Source: Streptomyces sp. NBC_00878 (GTDB lineage Bacteria > Actinomycetota > Actinomycetes > Streptomycetales > Streptomycetaceae). From it: a stretch of 64,000 nt of DNA. The notes under the pieces are model-generated. The model did no database searches and was not told the origin of the DNA. It saw nothing but the letters and a program-made list of their open reading frames with translations. Position numbers and translations under genes: made by a program. Position 1 is the stretch's first letter, and every line of letters begins with the position of its first letter. Of this stretch, positions 9,294-18,025 are shown one piece after another. The DNA is taken from positions 4,774,001 through 4,838,000 of the forward strand of contig NZ_JAPEOK010000001.1 in assembly GCF_026341515.1 (NCBI RefSeq). Direction: 5' to 3'.

Positions 9294-10598
9294 CTAGCCG
9301 AGCCCAGCTTCACGGAAGGAATCCAGGTTCGGCCGGATCGTCGCGGTCAGCCCCGTGTCGGAAGCGACCGCGTCCAAGGTCTTCAGACCATCCCCGGTAT
9401 TGAGGACGACAGTCGTCAGACTCGGATCCAGCAGCCCATTCTCGATCAGCTTCTTCGCCACCCCCACCGTCACACCACCAGCGGTCTCCGCAAAGATCCC
9501 CTCGGTCCGCGCCAGCAACTTGATCGCGTCGACCACCTGCTCGTCGTTCACGTCCTCGACGGCCCCACCCGTACGCCGGGCGATATCGAGAACGTAAGGA
9601 CCATCCGCCGGGTTTCCGATCGCGAGCGACTTCGCGATCGTGTTCGGCTTCTGCGGCCGTACGACGTCGTGCCCGGCCTTGTACGCCACGGACACCGGCG
9701 AGCAGCCCTCGGCCTGCGCACCGAAGATCTTGTACGGCTTGTCCTCGACGAGCCCGAGCTTGATCAGCTCCTGGAGCCCCTTGTCGATCTTCGTGAGCTG
9801 CGAGCCGGAGGCGATCGGCACGACCAGCTGGTCCGGCAGCTGCCAGCCGAGCTGCTCACAGATCTCGTACGCCAGGGTCTTGGACCCCTCCGCGTAGTAC
9901 GGCCGCAGGTTGACGTTGACGAAGCCCCAGCCCTCGCCGGCCGGGTCGCCGATCAGCTCGGAGCAGAAACGGTTCACGTCGTCGTAGTTGCCCTCGATGC
10001 CGACGAGCTCGCCGCCGTAGACCGCGGCCATGACGACCTTGCCCTGCTCCAGGTCGTGCGGGATGAACACGCAGGACCGGAAACCGGCGCGCGCGGCGGC
10101 GGCGCCCACCGCGCCGGCGAGGTTGCCGGTGGAGGAGCAGGAGAGGGTGGTGAAGCCGAAGGCACGCGCGGCCTCCAGCGCCTGGGCGACGACCCGGTCC
10201 TTGAAGGAGTGCGTCGGGTTGCCGGAGTCGTCCTTGACGAAGAGCTTGCCGGCCTCGACACCCAGCTCGCGCGCCAGGTTGTCGGCCTGGACGAGCTTGG
10301 TCCAGCCGGGGTTGATGTTGGGCTTGTCGGCCACGTCCGCGGGGACGGGCAGCAGCGGCGCGTACCGCCAGATGTTCGCGGGTCCCGCTTCGATCCGCTT
10401 GCGGAGCTCCTCGGTGTCGTACGCCGAGAAGTCGTACGCGATCTCCAGCGGGCCGAAACACTCCTCGCAGGCGAAGACCGGACCGAGCGGCACGCGGTGG
10501 CCGCATTCGCGGCAGGAAAGCGCGGCAGCCGGGCCCAGGTCGACGGAGTTCGCGGCGGGGGTGGAGTTCGTGGTGCTTGCAACTGTCTGCGCAGCCAT
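9294..10598 (-). CDS. thrC: threonine synthase
   Basis: A 434-residue PLP enzyme that converts O-phosphohomoserine to threonine. The PLP lysine sits in SGNPTHSFKDR, with the phosphate loop SSTGNLAGAVGAAA and the ASGSQL segment. Residues about 25-50 carry a CxxC...CxxC zinc-ribbon-like N-terminus (CRECGH and CEECFG), seen in the class II enzymes of Actinobacteria and plants. The ATG at 10596-10598 gives MAAQTVAST; an upstream in-frame start is less likely because a purine-rich GAGGAGAAAGG lies just before. Probably co-transcribed with the sulfur carrier. Confidence 0.97.
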   Translation of the reverse strand: MAAQTVASTTNSTPAANSVDLGPAAALSCRECGHRVPLGPVFACEECFGPLEIAYDFSAYDTEELRKRIEAGPANIWRYAPLLPVPADVADKPNINPGWTKLVQADNLARELGVEAGKLFVKDDSGNPTHSFKDRVVAQALEAARAFGFTTLSCSSTGNLAGAVGAAAARAGFRSCVFIPHDLEQGKVVMAAVYGGELVGIEGNYDDVNRFCSELIGDPAGEGWGFVNVNLRPYYAEGSKTLAYEICEQLGWQLPDQLVVPIASGSQLTKIDKGLQELIKLGLVEDKPYKIFGAQAEGCSPVSVAYKAGHDVVRPQKPNTIAKSLAIGNPADGPYVLDIARRTGGAVEDVNDEQVVDAIKLLARTEGIFAETAGGVTVGVAKKLIENGLLDPSLTTVVLNTGDGLKTLDAVASDTGLTATIRPNLDSFREAGLG

Positions 10599-10975
10599 GG
10601 AGGCGAGGCCCTTTCTCCTCATCTTCCTCACGACGCACTTCGCCGTGAGACGGATTTGGCACCTTCCCTAGCCGGGAGCCTCGCTGCGCTGATCGACGAT
10701 GATCAGGACGAGACCGGCTGGAGGGTTGCCGGGGCTTCAACGGGCCGTATCCCTCTGCCCCTCTGGATGAGCGGTATTCAGTTGTGGTTCTGGCTCTGGT
10801 TTTGGTTGTGCACGCAACGACCCCCGACATGCGATGGTCATCAGCGTTGTTCAAGACTGTAACCGAAGGCCTGGATGGTGGAGAGAGCCGTCCGAACCGC
10901 GAGATGACAGTGACGCACCCGACAGTGCCTCGCGCCGGGCACACGCATCCCAAAGAACGCAAGGGAGAGCCGCAC
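10599..10975. other. divergent promoter region thrC / gpgS
   Basis: No gene seen in 377 bp between two outward-facing genes. It holds a T/G-rich stretch near 10780-10815 (repeats of TGGTTCTGG type) that may be promoter DNA. I cannot place -10 or -35 boxes with confidence. Confidence 0.4.
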
Positions 10976-11923
10976 GTGCTGGAAGACGTCGAGCGCTGGC
11001 TGAGCACGCGCTCCTGGTCCGTCGAGGACCGCCCGCTCAAGCAACTCATCGCCGCGAAGCGTGCCAATGGCTCCACGGTGAGTGTCGTACTGCCCGCGCT
11101 CAACGAGGAGGAGACCGTCGGCGAGATCGTCGCGATCATCCGCCGTGAGCTGATGACCAGGAAGGTGCCGCTCGTCGACGAGATCGTGGTGATCGACTCG
11201 GGCTCGACGGACCGTACCTCCGAGGTCGCCGCCGACGCGGGTGCCCGTGTCGTGCACCGGGACGAGATCCTGCCCCGGCTGCCGGCCGTCCCCGGCAAGG
11301 GCGAGGTGCTGTGGCGCTCGCTCCTCGTCACCAGCGGGGACATCGTCGCCTTCGTCGACGCGGACCTGAAGGAGTTCTCGGCCGACTTCGTCTCCGGGAT
11401 CGTCGGCCCGCTGCTGACCGACCCGGGCGTGGACCTCGTCAAGGCGATGTACGACCGACCGCTGGGCTCCGCCGCAGGTCAGGGGGGTCGGGTGACGGAA
11501 CTCATGGCCCGTCCGATCCTGAACATGCACTGGCCGCAGCTGGCCGGCTTCGTCCAGCCGCTGGGCGGGGAGTACGCGGCCCGCCGCTCCCTCCTCGAAC
11601 AGCTCCCGTTCCCCGTCGGATACGGCGTGGAGCTGGGCATGCTGGTCGACGCGCTGCACCTGGTGGGCCTGGACGCCCTGGCCCAGGTCGACGTCGGCGT
11701 CCGCAAACACCGCCACCAGGACGGCCAGGCCCTGGGCCGCATGTCCGCCGCGATCTACCGCACGGCCCAGCTCCGCCTGGCCCGCGGCCACATGATCCGC
11801 CCGTCCCTGACCCAGTTCGAACGCGGCGAGCACGGCTTCGAGCCGCGCACGTACTCGGTGGACATGGAGGAGAGGCCGCCGATGGCGGAGATCGAGGAGT
11901 ACGTGGAACGGAAGGCGGCGTAG
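10976..11923 (+). CDS. gpgS: glucosyl-3-phosphoglycerate synthase
   Basis: A 315-residue family GT81 glycosyltransferase that moves glucose from NDP-glucose to 3-phosphoglycerate, the first step to glucosylglycerate and, in mycobacteria, methylglucose polysaccharide. It has the Rossmann start VSVVLPALNEEETVGEIV, IDSGSTDRT, and the metal-binding DAD of AFVDADLKEF (Asp128-Asp130). Acceptor loop HWPQLAGFVQPLGGEYAAR is typical. The GTG at 10976 follows AAGGGAG by 8 bases. Neighbouring otsA/otsB make trehalose, so this is a compatible-solute region. Confidence 0.92.
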   Translation: MLEDVERWLSTRSWSVEDRPLKQLIAAKRANGSTVSVVLPALNEEETVGEIVAIIRRELMTRKVPLVDEIVVIDSGSTDRTSEVAADAGARVVHRDEILPRLPAVPGKGEVLWRSLLVTSGDIVAFVDADLKEFSADFVSGIVGPLLTDPGVDLVKAMYDRPLGSAAGQGGRVTELMARPILNMHWPQLAGFVQPLGGEYAARRSLLEQLPFPVGYGVELGMLVDALHLVGLDALAQVDVGVRKHRHQDGQALGRMSAAIYRTAQLRLARGHMIRPSLTQFERGEHGFEPRTYSVDMEERPPMAEIEEYVERKAA

Positions 11924-11932
11924 GCCTTTTCG

Positions 11933-11978
11933 GGGGCGCGGGGCTGTGACATTCACCGCTCCGCCGCGGGGCGGGACC
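11933..11978. repeat. dispersed repeat variant, left of otsA
   Basis: A 46-bp unit starting GGGGCGCGGGGCTGTGACATT and ending in CTCCGCCGCGGGGCG. An inverted near-copy lies at 13527-13572, so the two flank otsA in opposite orientation. Confidence 0.85.
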
Positions 11979-12069
11979 GGCTCCCACCGGCGGTCGGGCG
12001 GCGTACAGCCTCCCGTATACGGCGGGTGGGAACGTTTGAGCGTTTCCGCCGGGGGCTAGATTTCGAGGC

Positions 12070-13479
12070 ATGGTCTCCACCCGCGGCACCCACACCATCC
12101 TGGTCGCCTCCAATCGCGGCCCGGTCTCGTACACCCAGGACGAGACCGGGGCGCTCACCGCCAAGCGCGGCGGCGGCGGCCTCGTGTCCGGTCTCTCCGC
12201 GATCGGCCCGGACGCGGGCGCCCTGTGGGTGTGCTCGGCCCTCGGCGACGGCGACCGCGAGGCGGTACGACGCGGGGTGGGCGAAGACGGCGTACGCATG
12301 CTCGACATCGACGCCGACACGCATGCCGCCGCGTACAACGGCATCGCCAACTCCGCGCTGTGGTTCGTCCACCACATGCTCTACCAGACCCCCCTGGAGC
12401 CGGTCTTCGACGCCGAGTTCCGGCGGCAGTGGGCGGCGTTCGAGACGTACAACCACGCCTTCGCCGAAGCGCTCGCCGAGGAGGCGGCGGAGGGCGCGGC
12501 CGTCCTCGTACAGGACTACCACCTGACCCTCGTCCCGCGGATGCTCCGCGAACTCCGCCCCGACCTGCGGATCGGGCACTTCTCGCACACGCCGTGGGCG
12601 CCACCGGAGTACTTCCGGCTGCTGCCGGACGACATCGCGGCGAAGGTACTCGGCGGGATCCTCGGGGCCGACCGGGCCGCGTTCCTCACCCAGCGGTGGG
12701 CGGACGCGTTCACGGACTGCTGTCACGCCGTACTGGGTCCGGGGATTCCGTCCGGGACCCGCATCGGGGTGCACGGCCTCGGGGTCGACGCGGACTTCCT
12801 GCGCGAGCGCTCGCACCGGCCCGACGTGGACGAGCGGATGGCGACCCTGCGGGAGCAGATCGGCACGGACCCCGACGGCCGCGCCCGCCGGACGATCGTG
12901 CGGGTGGACCGGACCGAGCTGTCCAAGAACATCGTGCGCGGGCTGCTGGCGTACCGGGAACTGCTGGCGGACCGGCCGGAGTTGCGCGAGCGCGTGGTGC
13001 ATGTCGCCTTCGCGTACCCGTCGCGCCAGGACCTGGCGGTCTACCGCGACTACATGGCCGAGGTGCAGCGCGTCACCGACGAGATCAACTCCCAGTACGG
13101 GACGCCGGGTTGGACCCCGGTCCTGCTGAACCTCAAGGACGACTTCGCCCGCTCCCTCGCGGCCTACCGGCTGGCGGACGTGGCCCTGGTGAACCCCATC
13201 CGGGACGGCATGAACCTCGTCGCCAAGGAGATGCCGCTCGTGTCGGACGACGGGTGCGTGCTGGTGCTGTCCCGGGAGGCGGGGGCGTACGAGGAACTGG
13301 GCGAGGACGCGATCGTGGTGAACCCGTACGACGTGTCGGGCACGGCGGACGCGTTGTACGCGGCGCTGGCCATGCCGGTGAGTGAGCGGGCCGAGAGGGC
13401 GAAGCGGTTGGCTGTCGCCGGGACGGCTTTGCCTCCGGCGCAGTGGTTCTTGGACCAGCTTCAGGCGCTGGAGGCGTAG
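12070..13479 (+). CDS. otsA: alpha,alpha-trehalose-phosphate synthase (UDP-forming type)
   Basis: A 469-residue GT20 enzyme making trehalose 6-phosphate from NDP-glucose and glucose 6-phosphate. It shows the N-terminal ASNRGPVSY, glycine loop [35 protein letters not shown], the phosphate-binding [10 protein letters not shown], and the C-terminal [10 protein letters not shown]. The standard family arginine loop is intact. The phosphatase otsB lies convergently 100 bp downstream rather than in the same operon. Trehalose is a spore and stress solute in Streptomyces. Confidence 0.96.
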   Translation: MVSTRGTHTILVASNRGPVSYTQDETGALTAKRGGGGLVSGLSAIGPDAGALWVCSALGDGDREAVRRGVGEDGVRMLDIDADTHAAAYNGIANSALWFVHHMLYQTPLEPVFDAEFRRQWAAFETYNHAFAEALAEEAAEGAAVLVQDYHLTLVPRMLRELRPDLRIGHFSHTPWAPPEYFRLLPDDIAAKVLGGILGADRAAFLTQRWADAFTDCCHAVLGPGIPSGTRIGVHGLGVDADFLRERSHRPDVDERMATLREQIGTDPDGRARRTIVRVDRTELSKNIVRGLLAYRELLADRPELRERVVHVAFAYPSRQDLAVYRDYMAEVQRVTDEINSQYGTPGWTPVLLNLKDDFARSLAAYRLADVALVNPIRDGMNLVAKEMPLVSDDGCVLVLSREAGAYEELGEDAIVVNPYDVSGTADALYAALAMPVSERAERAKRLAVAGTALPPAQWFLDQLQALEA

Positions 13480-13526
13480 CGCTGCGCTGCCGCGGGTTGC
13501 TCGGACCGTGCGGGTCCGTTGTGGCT

Positions 13527-13572
13527 GGTCGCGCCCCGCGGCGGAGCCGCAAATGTCACAGCCCCGCGCCCC
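13527..13572. repeat. dispersed repeat variant, right of otsA (inverted)
   Basis: Its reverse complement matches 11933-11978 at about 42 of 46 positions. It lies between the convergent ends of otsA and otsB, where its self-pairing CGCGGCGGAGCCGC could help terminate transcription. Confidence 0.85.
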
Positions 13573-13580
13573 TCAAAAGC

Positions 13581-14435
13581 TCACGGGGCCAGCTTCGTCG
13601 CCAGTGCCGCCAGTAGGCGTACCACCCCCTCCGGGCCGTCCACCACCAAGTCCGCTCGGTCGGACAGTTCCGTCACCTCGTTGCTGCCGCTGCATACGAG
13701 GACGCCCGGTACGCCCTCGGTGCGGAGTTTTTCGACGGCGGCGAAGGCGGGGAGGTCGCCGAGGTCGTCGCCGCAGTACATGACCGACTCGGCGCCGACG
13801 TCCCGTACGTACTCGCTGAGGGCGACGCCCTTGTCCATGCCGGGCGGGCGCAGTTCCAGCACCATTCTCCCCGGCTCGACGATCAGACCGTGGCGGGTGG
13901 CGAGCTCGGCGAGGGGTTCGCGGAGGGCCTCGAACGCGGCCTGGGGGTCCTGGGCGCGGCGCGTGTGAACGGCGACGGCCCGGCCCTTCTCCTCGATCCA
14001 CGTGCCCTGCCAGGCGCCGATGGCGTCGAGGAATCCGGGGAGTTCGGCGCGGGCTTCGGCGACGCCGGGGTGGGGGGCGGGGGCCTGGACGGTGCCGGTG
14101 ACGGCGTCCCAGCGTTCGGCCCCGTAGTGGCCGAGTACGACGAGGTGTTCCAGGCCGGGGACTCCGTCGAAGCCGCCGTGGCGGACGGCGACGGCGGCGG
14201 GCCTGCCGGTGACGACGGCGACCGAGGCGACCCTCGGGGCGAGGGCCGCGAGGGCGGGTACGGCGTCCGGGTGGGCGCGGGCCTGTTCCGGGTCGGGGAC
14301 GATCGGGGCGAGGGTGCCGTCGAAGTCGAAGGCGAGTACGGCCCTGGCGGGCCGCGCGATGATGGCGTCGAGTCCGTCTCGGCCCGCCGGGGTCACGGGG
14401 ATCGGCATCGACGATGAGTCGGGGTGACTGGCCAT
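13581..14435 (-). CDS. otsB: trehalose-6-phosphate phosphatase
   Basis: A 284-residue HAD-superfamily phosphatase that converts trehalose 6-phosphate to trehalose. The catalytic motif DFDGTLAP places the nucleophile at Asp37 and the acid at Asp39. Later motifs are AVVTGRP (motif II), the Lys of GMDKGVAL, and YCGDDLGDLPAF (motif IV). It is convergent with otsA, so the two steps are transcribed separately. ATG at 14433-14435 is the only good start. Confidence 0.95.
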   Translation of the reverse strand: MASHPDSSSMPIPVTPAGRDGLDAIIARPARAVLAFDFDGTLAPIVPDPEQARAHPDAVPALAALAPRVASVAVVTGRPAAVAVRHGGFDGVPGLEHLVVLGHYGAERWDAVTGTVQAPAPHPGVAEARAELPGFLDAIGAWQGTWIEEKGRAVAVHTRRAQDPQAAFEALREPLAELATRHGLIVEPGRMVLELRPPGMDKGVALSEYVRDVGAESVMYCGDDLGDLPAFAAVEKLRTEGVPGVLVCSGSNEVTELSDRADLVVDGPEGVVRLLAALATKLAP

Positions 14436-14487
14436 GCTGTGACCCTATCCGCGGGGGCGAGAAAAACCTCCCCCTCGTCCCTCCCCC

Positions 14488-14727
14488 TCACCCCTCCCTC
14501 TCAGCCCGCCGTACATCCCTCACCCGCCGCAACCGGTTGACCGTGACGGGATCGTGGGCAAGGGCCCGCGGCGCGTCCAGGAGGGCGTTGAGCAGCTGGT
14601 AGTAGCGAACCGGGGCCAGCCCCAGTTCCTCCCGTATCGCCCGCTCCTTGGCCCCCGGCGTGGACCACCCCCGCCGCTCCAGCGCAAGCACCGCATGCTC
14701 CTGCGCGGTCAGCTCCTCGTCGTCCAT
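14488..14727 (-). CDS. DUF3263 family protein
   Basis: A 79-residue basic protein: ELTAQEHAVLALERRGWSTPGAKERAIREELGL followed by YYQLLNALLD and a C-terminal NRLRRVRDVRRAERE. This is the actinobacterial DUF3263 pattern, which looks like a small helix-turn-helix. Start chosen as MDDEE at 14727; an in-frame ATG 14 codons upstream is possible. Function unknown. It lies next to otsB in the same orientation, 52 bp upstream. Confidence 0.85.
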   Translation of the reverse strand: MDDEELTAQEHAVLALERRGWSTPGAKERAIREELGLAPVRYYQLLNALLDAPRALAHDPVTVNRLRRVRDVRRAEREG

Positions 14728-14844
14728 GCCCGGCACGGTAGCGGAGTCCGGCCGGGGCACCCCCTGCACGCCGAGCGTGGGTGCACGAGCTTGCCAGGAA
14801 GGCCGTCGTCACTTTCCGAGCAAACGGGAACCTGATCAGTCCTG

Positions 14845-14874
14845 TTTCGCTCATTTTTCGCTCGCTTTTCGCTC
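14845..14874 (+). promoter_or_regulatory. three 11-bp-phased direct repeats upstream of the TIR gene
   Basis: TTTCGCTC occurs at 14845, 14856 and 14867, exactly 11 bp apart, in an AT-rich stretch 141-170 bp before the TIR-NB-ARC start. Repeats on one face of the helix with 11-bp spacing are typical of SARP/AfsR- and PhoP-type binding sites. The regulator is unknown. Confidence 0.55.
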
Positions 14875-15014
14875 GTTTCAGTGATCAACGCTCTCGCGGT
14901 CTTGTGACGGCGCCCGGATTCCGATGGGATGCGTCCAGCCCGCTGGGGGTGGGTGTCCGGGGACGCGGCGTGATGGTGCCCCGGCAGCCGTCGCGATGAG
15001 CCCGAGGACCCCAA

Positions 15015-17504
15015 GTGACCGAGCACCGAGGTGGCGCTGTTCCAGGCCCGGATTCCCTGTACGACGTCTTCATCTGCTACACGTGGGCGGACGGCAAGGA
15101 ATGGGCCGACGCCATGTACGCGGCCCTGAGCGCCAGGGGACTGGTGGTCTTCCAGGACGACCTGTCGGTGCCCGAGTGGGACGACGACGAAATGCTGCCG
15201 TCGGTGAAGGCGGCCCTCCTCGGCTCACGGGTTCTCCTTCCCCTGCTCACCCCGTGCTTCGACGAAAGCGACCACTGCTGGTCCGAATTGCACCTCGCCC
15301 TGTCCTGCGCGAAGGCTCTGGGCGGGACCGCGATGCGCCGGATCATGCCGCTGACCTGGAAGGTGCCGCCCGCGAAGGTCAGGCCCAAGGCGGTCAAGCG
15401 GCGCAAGCTCACCCGGGAGGGCCGCTCGGTCGAGGAACTGGCGGACCATGTCGCAGGTGTGGTCCGCGAGGTGGCGGAAGCCGACGGCCGGCGCTTCGGC
15501 GACGCGATGACCGACAGGCCGAGCTGGATCGTCGATGAACTGATCGGCGAGTCCGGATTCGTCGGACGGCGCAAGGAACTCTGGGCCCTGCACGACGCAC
15601 TGCAGGAGCGCGGCGGAACACTCGACAGCGGTGCACCCATCGTTTCCGTACGAGGACTGGGAGGCTCGGGCAAGACCACCCTGGCCAGGCAGTACGGCCG
15701 TTGGGCGGCCCAGGACCATCCCGGCGGCGTCTTCGTCGTCGAGCTGTCCGGCAGTGACCCCCTGGGCCGGGACGACTCCGGCGCCGTCCAGGCCGGCTTC
15801 GACACGGCGATGCGGCGTATCGCGACAGGTCTCTCCATCCCCGATCTCTCGCTGCCCGATCTCTCCCTGCCCGAACGCGCGGGCACCAGCGAAGAGTTAC
15901 GGCATGCAGTCGGCCGCCATCTGAGAGATCTGCCGTCCTATCTCTGGATCGTCGACGACCTCCCCGCCTCCGTGAGCCTGCGCGAGCACCCGTACCTGCT
16001 CGCCCCCAGCCCCAACGGCAGGACACTCGTCACCACCCGCGGCACTGTCCGCGGCACGAGCCGCACCGACATCGTTCTGTCCCGCCTGGGCCCGAGACCA
16101 GGACTGAGTCTGCTGACCGCACACCGCAGGCCGGTCCGGGAGGACATCGACGAACGCAACGCCGCTCGCGGCATCGTGGCGGACCTGCGGGAGCACCCCC
16201 TCGCTCTGCGGATCACCGCCGGGCTGACGACTACAGAGGGATTCACCGGCTACCGCTCCCTCCTCGCGGACCTGCGCGAGGATCCCAAGCCCGTGCTCGA
16301 ACTCGCGGAACACCTGGGCCACGACCTGCCCGCGGAGACCGCCCGCCCGCTCAGCGGAGTCCTGCTGCGCGCGTTCGACGCCCTGCCCGCCCCTGCTTCC
16401 CGCCTGCTCGCCGGCGCGAGCGTACTCGCCGCAGCGCCCATCCCTCACGACCTCCTGGCGGGCGCACTCCGCGGTACGGACGAGGACCCGGACGCCGCCG
16501 AGACAGCGGTGACGGACGGCATCCGCGCTCTTGAGGGCCGAGGACTCGTCGAGGCGGCCCAGGATGTCTCCGGCGCCACCTACTTCGTCCACGCGCTGGT
16601 CGGTCGCGCGGCACGCGTCCTGCTGCGCGACGCGACGCGGCGGCAGGTCTCCCACCGGGCGGTGCGCACGCTGGCCGACCTCCTCGACCGGACGGAAGTC
16701 GACGCCGCGTCGAGGCTCCGTACGCTCGGCCTGCTGGCACACGTCCAGGCCGCGGCGAATCTGGCGGCCCCGGAAGGCTGGGGCGTCGACAACGGCCAGT
16801 GGTCCCTCGTCGCGCAGTCCGGGCGTCTTCGCTCGCAGCTGGGCGACAGCGCGGGCGCCGTCGACGACTTCCAGGCCCTGTACGCCTCGTGCCGTGCTTC
16901 GCCGCTCTGCGACCCGTACACCACGCTGTGCGCGCTGGTCGGACTCGGAGCCGTGCTCCAGGAGAACGGAGCACTCACACAAGCGCGCGAACTCCAGGAG
17001 CGGGCCGTCGAGGAACTCGACGCACTGCACGGCCGCGACGGGTTCGGCCGCCCCCATCCCGACACCCTGTGGGCGATGAACAATCTCGCCAACACCCACC
17101 AGGCGCTCGGCGACCACCGGACGGCCCGCACGCTGCTGCGGGAGACCTACCGTGGCTGGCACGGACGCCTCGGCCCGTCCGCTCCGCAAACCCTGACGGC
17201 CCTCAACAACCTGGCGATAGCGATCGGCCGAGGACCCGGCCGTTACGCGGCGCCCACCGCGCTGCGCATCGCCGCCTTCGCCCACGAACGATGGGCCAAC
17301 ACGGCCGGACGCGACGCCCGGGGCACGGTGGACAGCCTGTTCAGCATCGGCGCCAACCACCTCCGCCTCGGTGACGCCGCGACGGCGCTCACCGCGTTCG
17401 AGGAGGTCTGGCGGCGACGCCGGGCCCACCTGGGCGACGACCACCCCGACACCCTCGACGCTCGCGAGAACATCATCACCGCACGCAGGAGGACCGCCTC
17501 GTGA
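15015..17504 (+). CDS. TIR-NB-ARC-TPR protein (NLR-like STAND ATPase)
   Basis: An 829-residue three-part signalling protein. Residues 14-110 are a TIR domain: YDVFICYTWADGKEWADAMY, FQDDLSV, LLPLLTPCF and CWSELHLAL, where Glu91 is in the place of the NADase glutamate. Residues 180-470 are a STAND/NB-ARC ATPase with Walker A GLGGSGKTT (214-222), Walker B YLWIVDD (309-315), a TTRGTVRG sensor and EHPLALRI. The remainder is TPR-like (HPDTLWAMNNLANTHQALGDH repeated as HPDTLDAREN). In known TIR-NLR immune proteins the sensor triggers NAD+ cleavage. Codon 295 is TTA (15897-15899). The last four bases overlap the next gene (GTGA). Confidence 0.9.
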   Translation: MTEHRGGAVPGPDSLYDVFICYTWADGKEWADAMYAALSARGLVVFQDDLSVPEWDDDEMLPSVKAALLGSRVLLPLLTPCFDESDHCWSELHLALSCAKALGGTAMRRIMPLTWKVPPAKVRPKAVKRRKLTREGRSVEELADHVAGVVREVAEADGRRFGDAMTDRPSWIVDELIGESGFVGRRKELWALHDALQERGGTLDSGAPIVSVRGLGGSGKTTLARQYGRWAAQDHPGGVFVVELSGSDPLGRDDSGAVQAGFDTAMRRIATGLSIPDLSLPDLSLPERAGTSEELRHAVGRHLRDLPSYLWIVDDLPASVSLREHPYLLAPSPNGRTLVTTRGTVRGTSRTDIVLSRLGPRPGLSLLTAHRRPVREDIDERNAARGIVADLREHPLALRITAGLTTTEGFTGYRSLLADLREDPKPVLELAEHLGHDLPAETARPLSGVLLRAFDALPAPASRLLAGASVLAAAPIPHDLLAGALRGTDEDPDAAETAVTDGIRALEGRGLVEAAQDVSGATYFVHALVGRAARVLLRDATRRQVSHRAVRTLADLLDRTEVDAASRLRTLGLLAHVQAAANLAAPEGWGVDNGQWSLVAQSGRLRSQLGDSAGAVDDFQALYASCRASPLCDPYTTLCALVGLGAVLQENGALTQARELQERAVEELDALHGRDGFGRPHPDTLWAMNNLANTHQALGDHRTARTLLRETYRGWHGRLGPSAPQTLTALNNLAIAIGRGPGRYAAPTALRIAAFAHERWANTAGRDARGTVDSLFSIGANHLRLGDAATALTAFEEVWRRRRAHLGDDHPDTLDARENIITARRRTAS

Positions 17505-18025
17505 CCACTGCTCCCGACGACTGGAGCCACTACGCCCTCTACGCGGACCGGCTGCGGGTGCAGGGGCCCGAGCATCTCGCCACCGTGACGACCCTCTGGG
17601 CCCTGCTGCACGGAGGTCTCACGGACTTTCCGCTGCCGGAGGGCGCCGGCATTACCGTCGGCGAGCCGAGCGATCTGCCCGACGGCGTCGGCCCCGAAGA
17701 CGTCCATCTGGAAGGCGACCACGACGAACTGCTCTCCGAACTCCTGGTCGCCGCGGTCGATTTCCAGGAACGGCAGGTCGCACGGCACGGCCCGGACGCC
17801 CCCGAGACACTGCGCGCGACCCTGGGCCTCGCCCACGCGATGGCCGCGGCCAATCAGTACGAAGGGCAGCGCGACCACGCCCTGATCCTGGCGCAGGACG
17901 CCCGGGAGGGCATCGACGACTGGGCGGCACGGTCACCCGAGGCCGTCGGTGCCAGGGACCAGGAGGTTGCCCGGACCCTGCACCACTGGGTCCTCGACCG
18001 GCTGGGCGAGGACCCCACCTACTGA
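17501..18025 (+). CDS. small TPR-like partner of the TIR-NB-ARC protein
   Basis: A 174-residue protein whose GTG overlaps the stop of the TIR gene, so the two are made together. Its C-terminal half (APETLRATLGLAHAMAAANQYEGQ then DHALILAQDAREG) resembles the TPR units of that gene; the N-terminal half is acidic with no recognised domain. I find no catalytic motif, signal peptide or membrane segment. It ends inside a 36-bp tandem repeat and overlaps the 3' end of the convergent NB-ARC gene by 93 bp. An adaptor or regulator role is inferred from position only. Confidence 0.8.
   Translation: MTTAPDDWSHYALYADRLRVQGPEHLATVTTLWALLHGGLTDFPLPEGAGITVGEPSDLPDGVGPEDVHLEGDHDELLSELLVAAVDFQERQVARHGPDAPETLRATLGLAHAMAAANQYEGQRDHALILAQDAREGIDDWAARSPEAVGARDQEVARTLHHWVLDRLGEDPTY

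Noticed and set aside
9192-10862. A 556-codon plus-strand frame across thrC
   Set aside because: Antisense to threonine synthase, with no recognisable domain and repeat DNA at its start.
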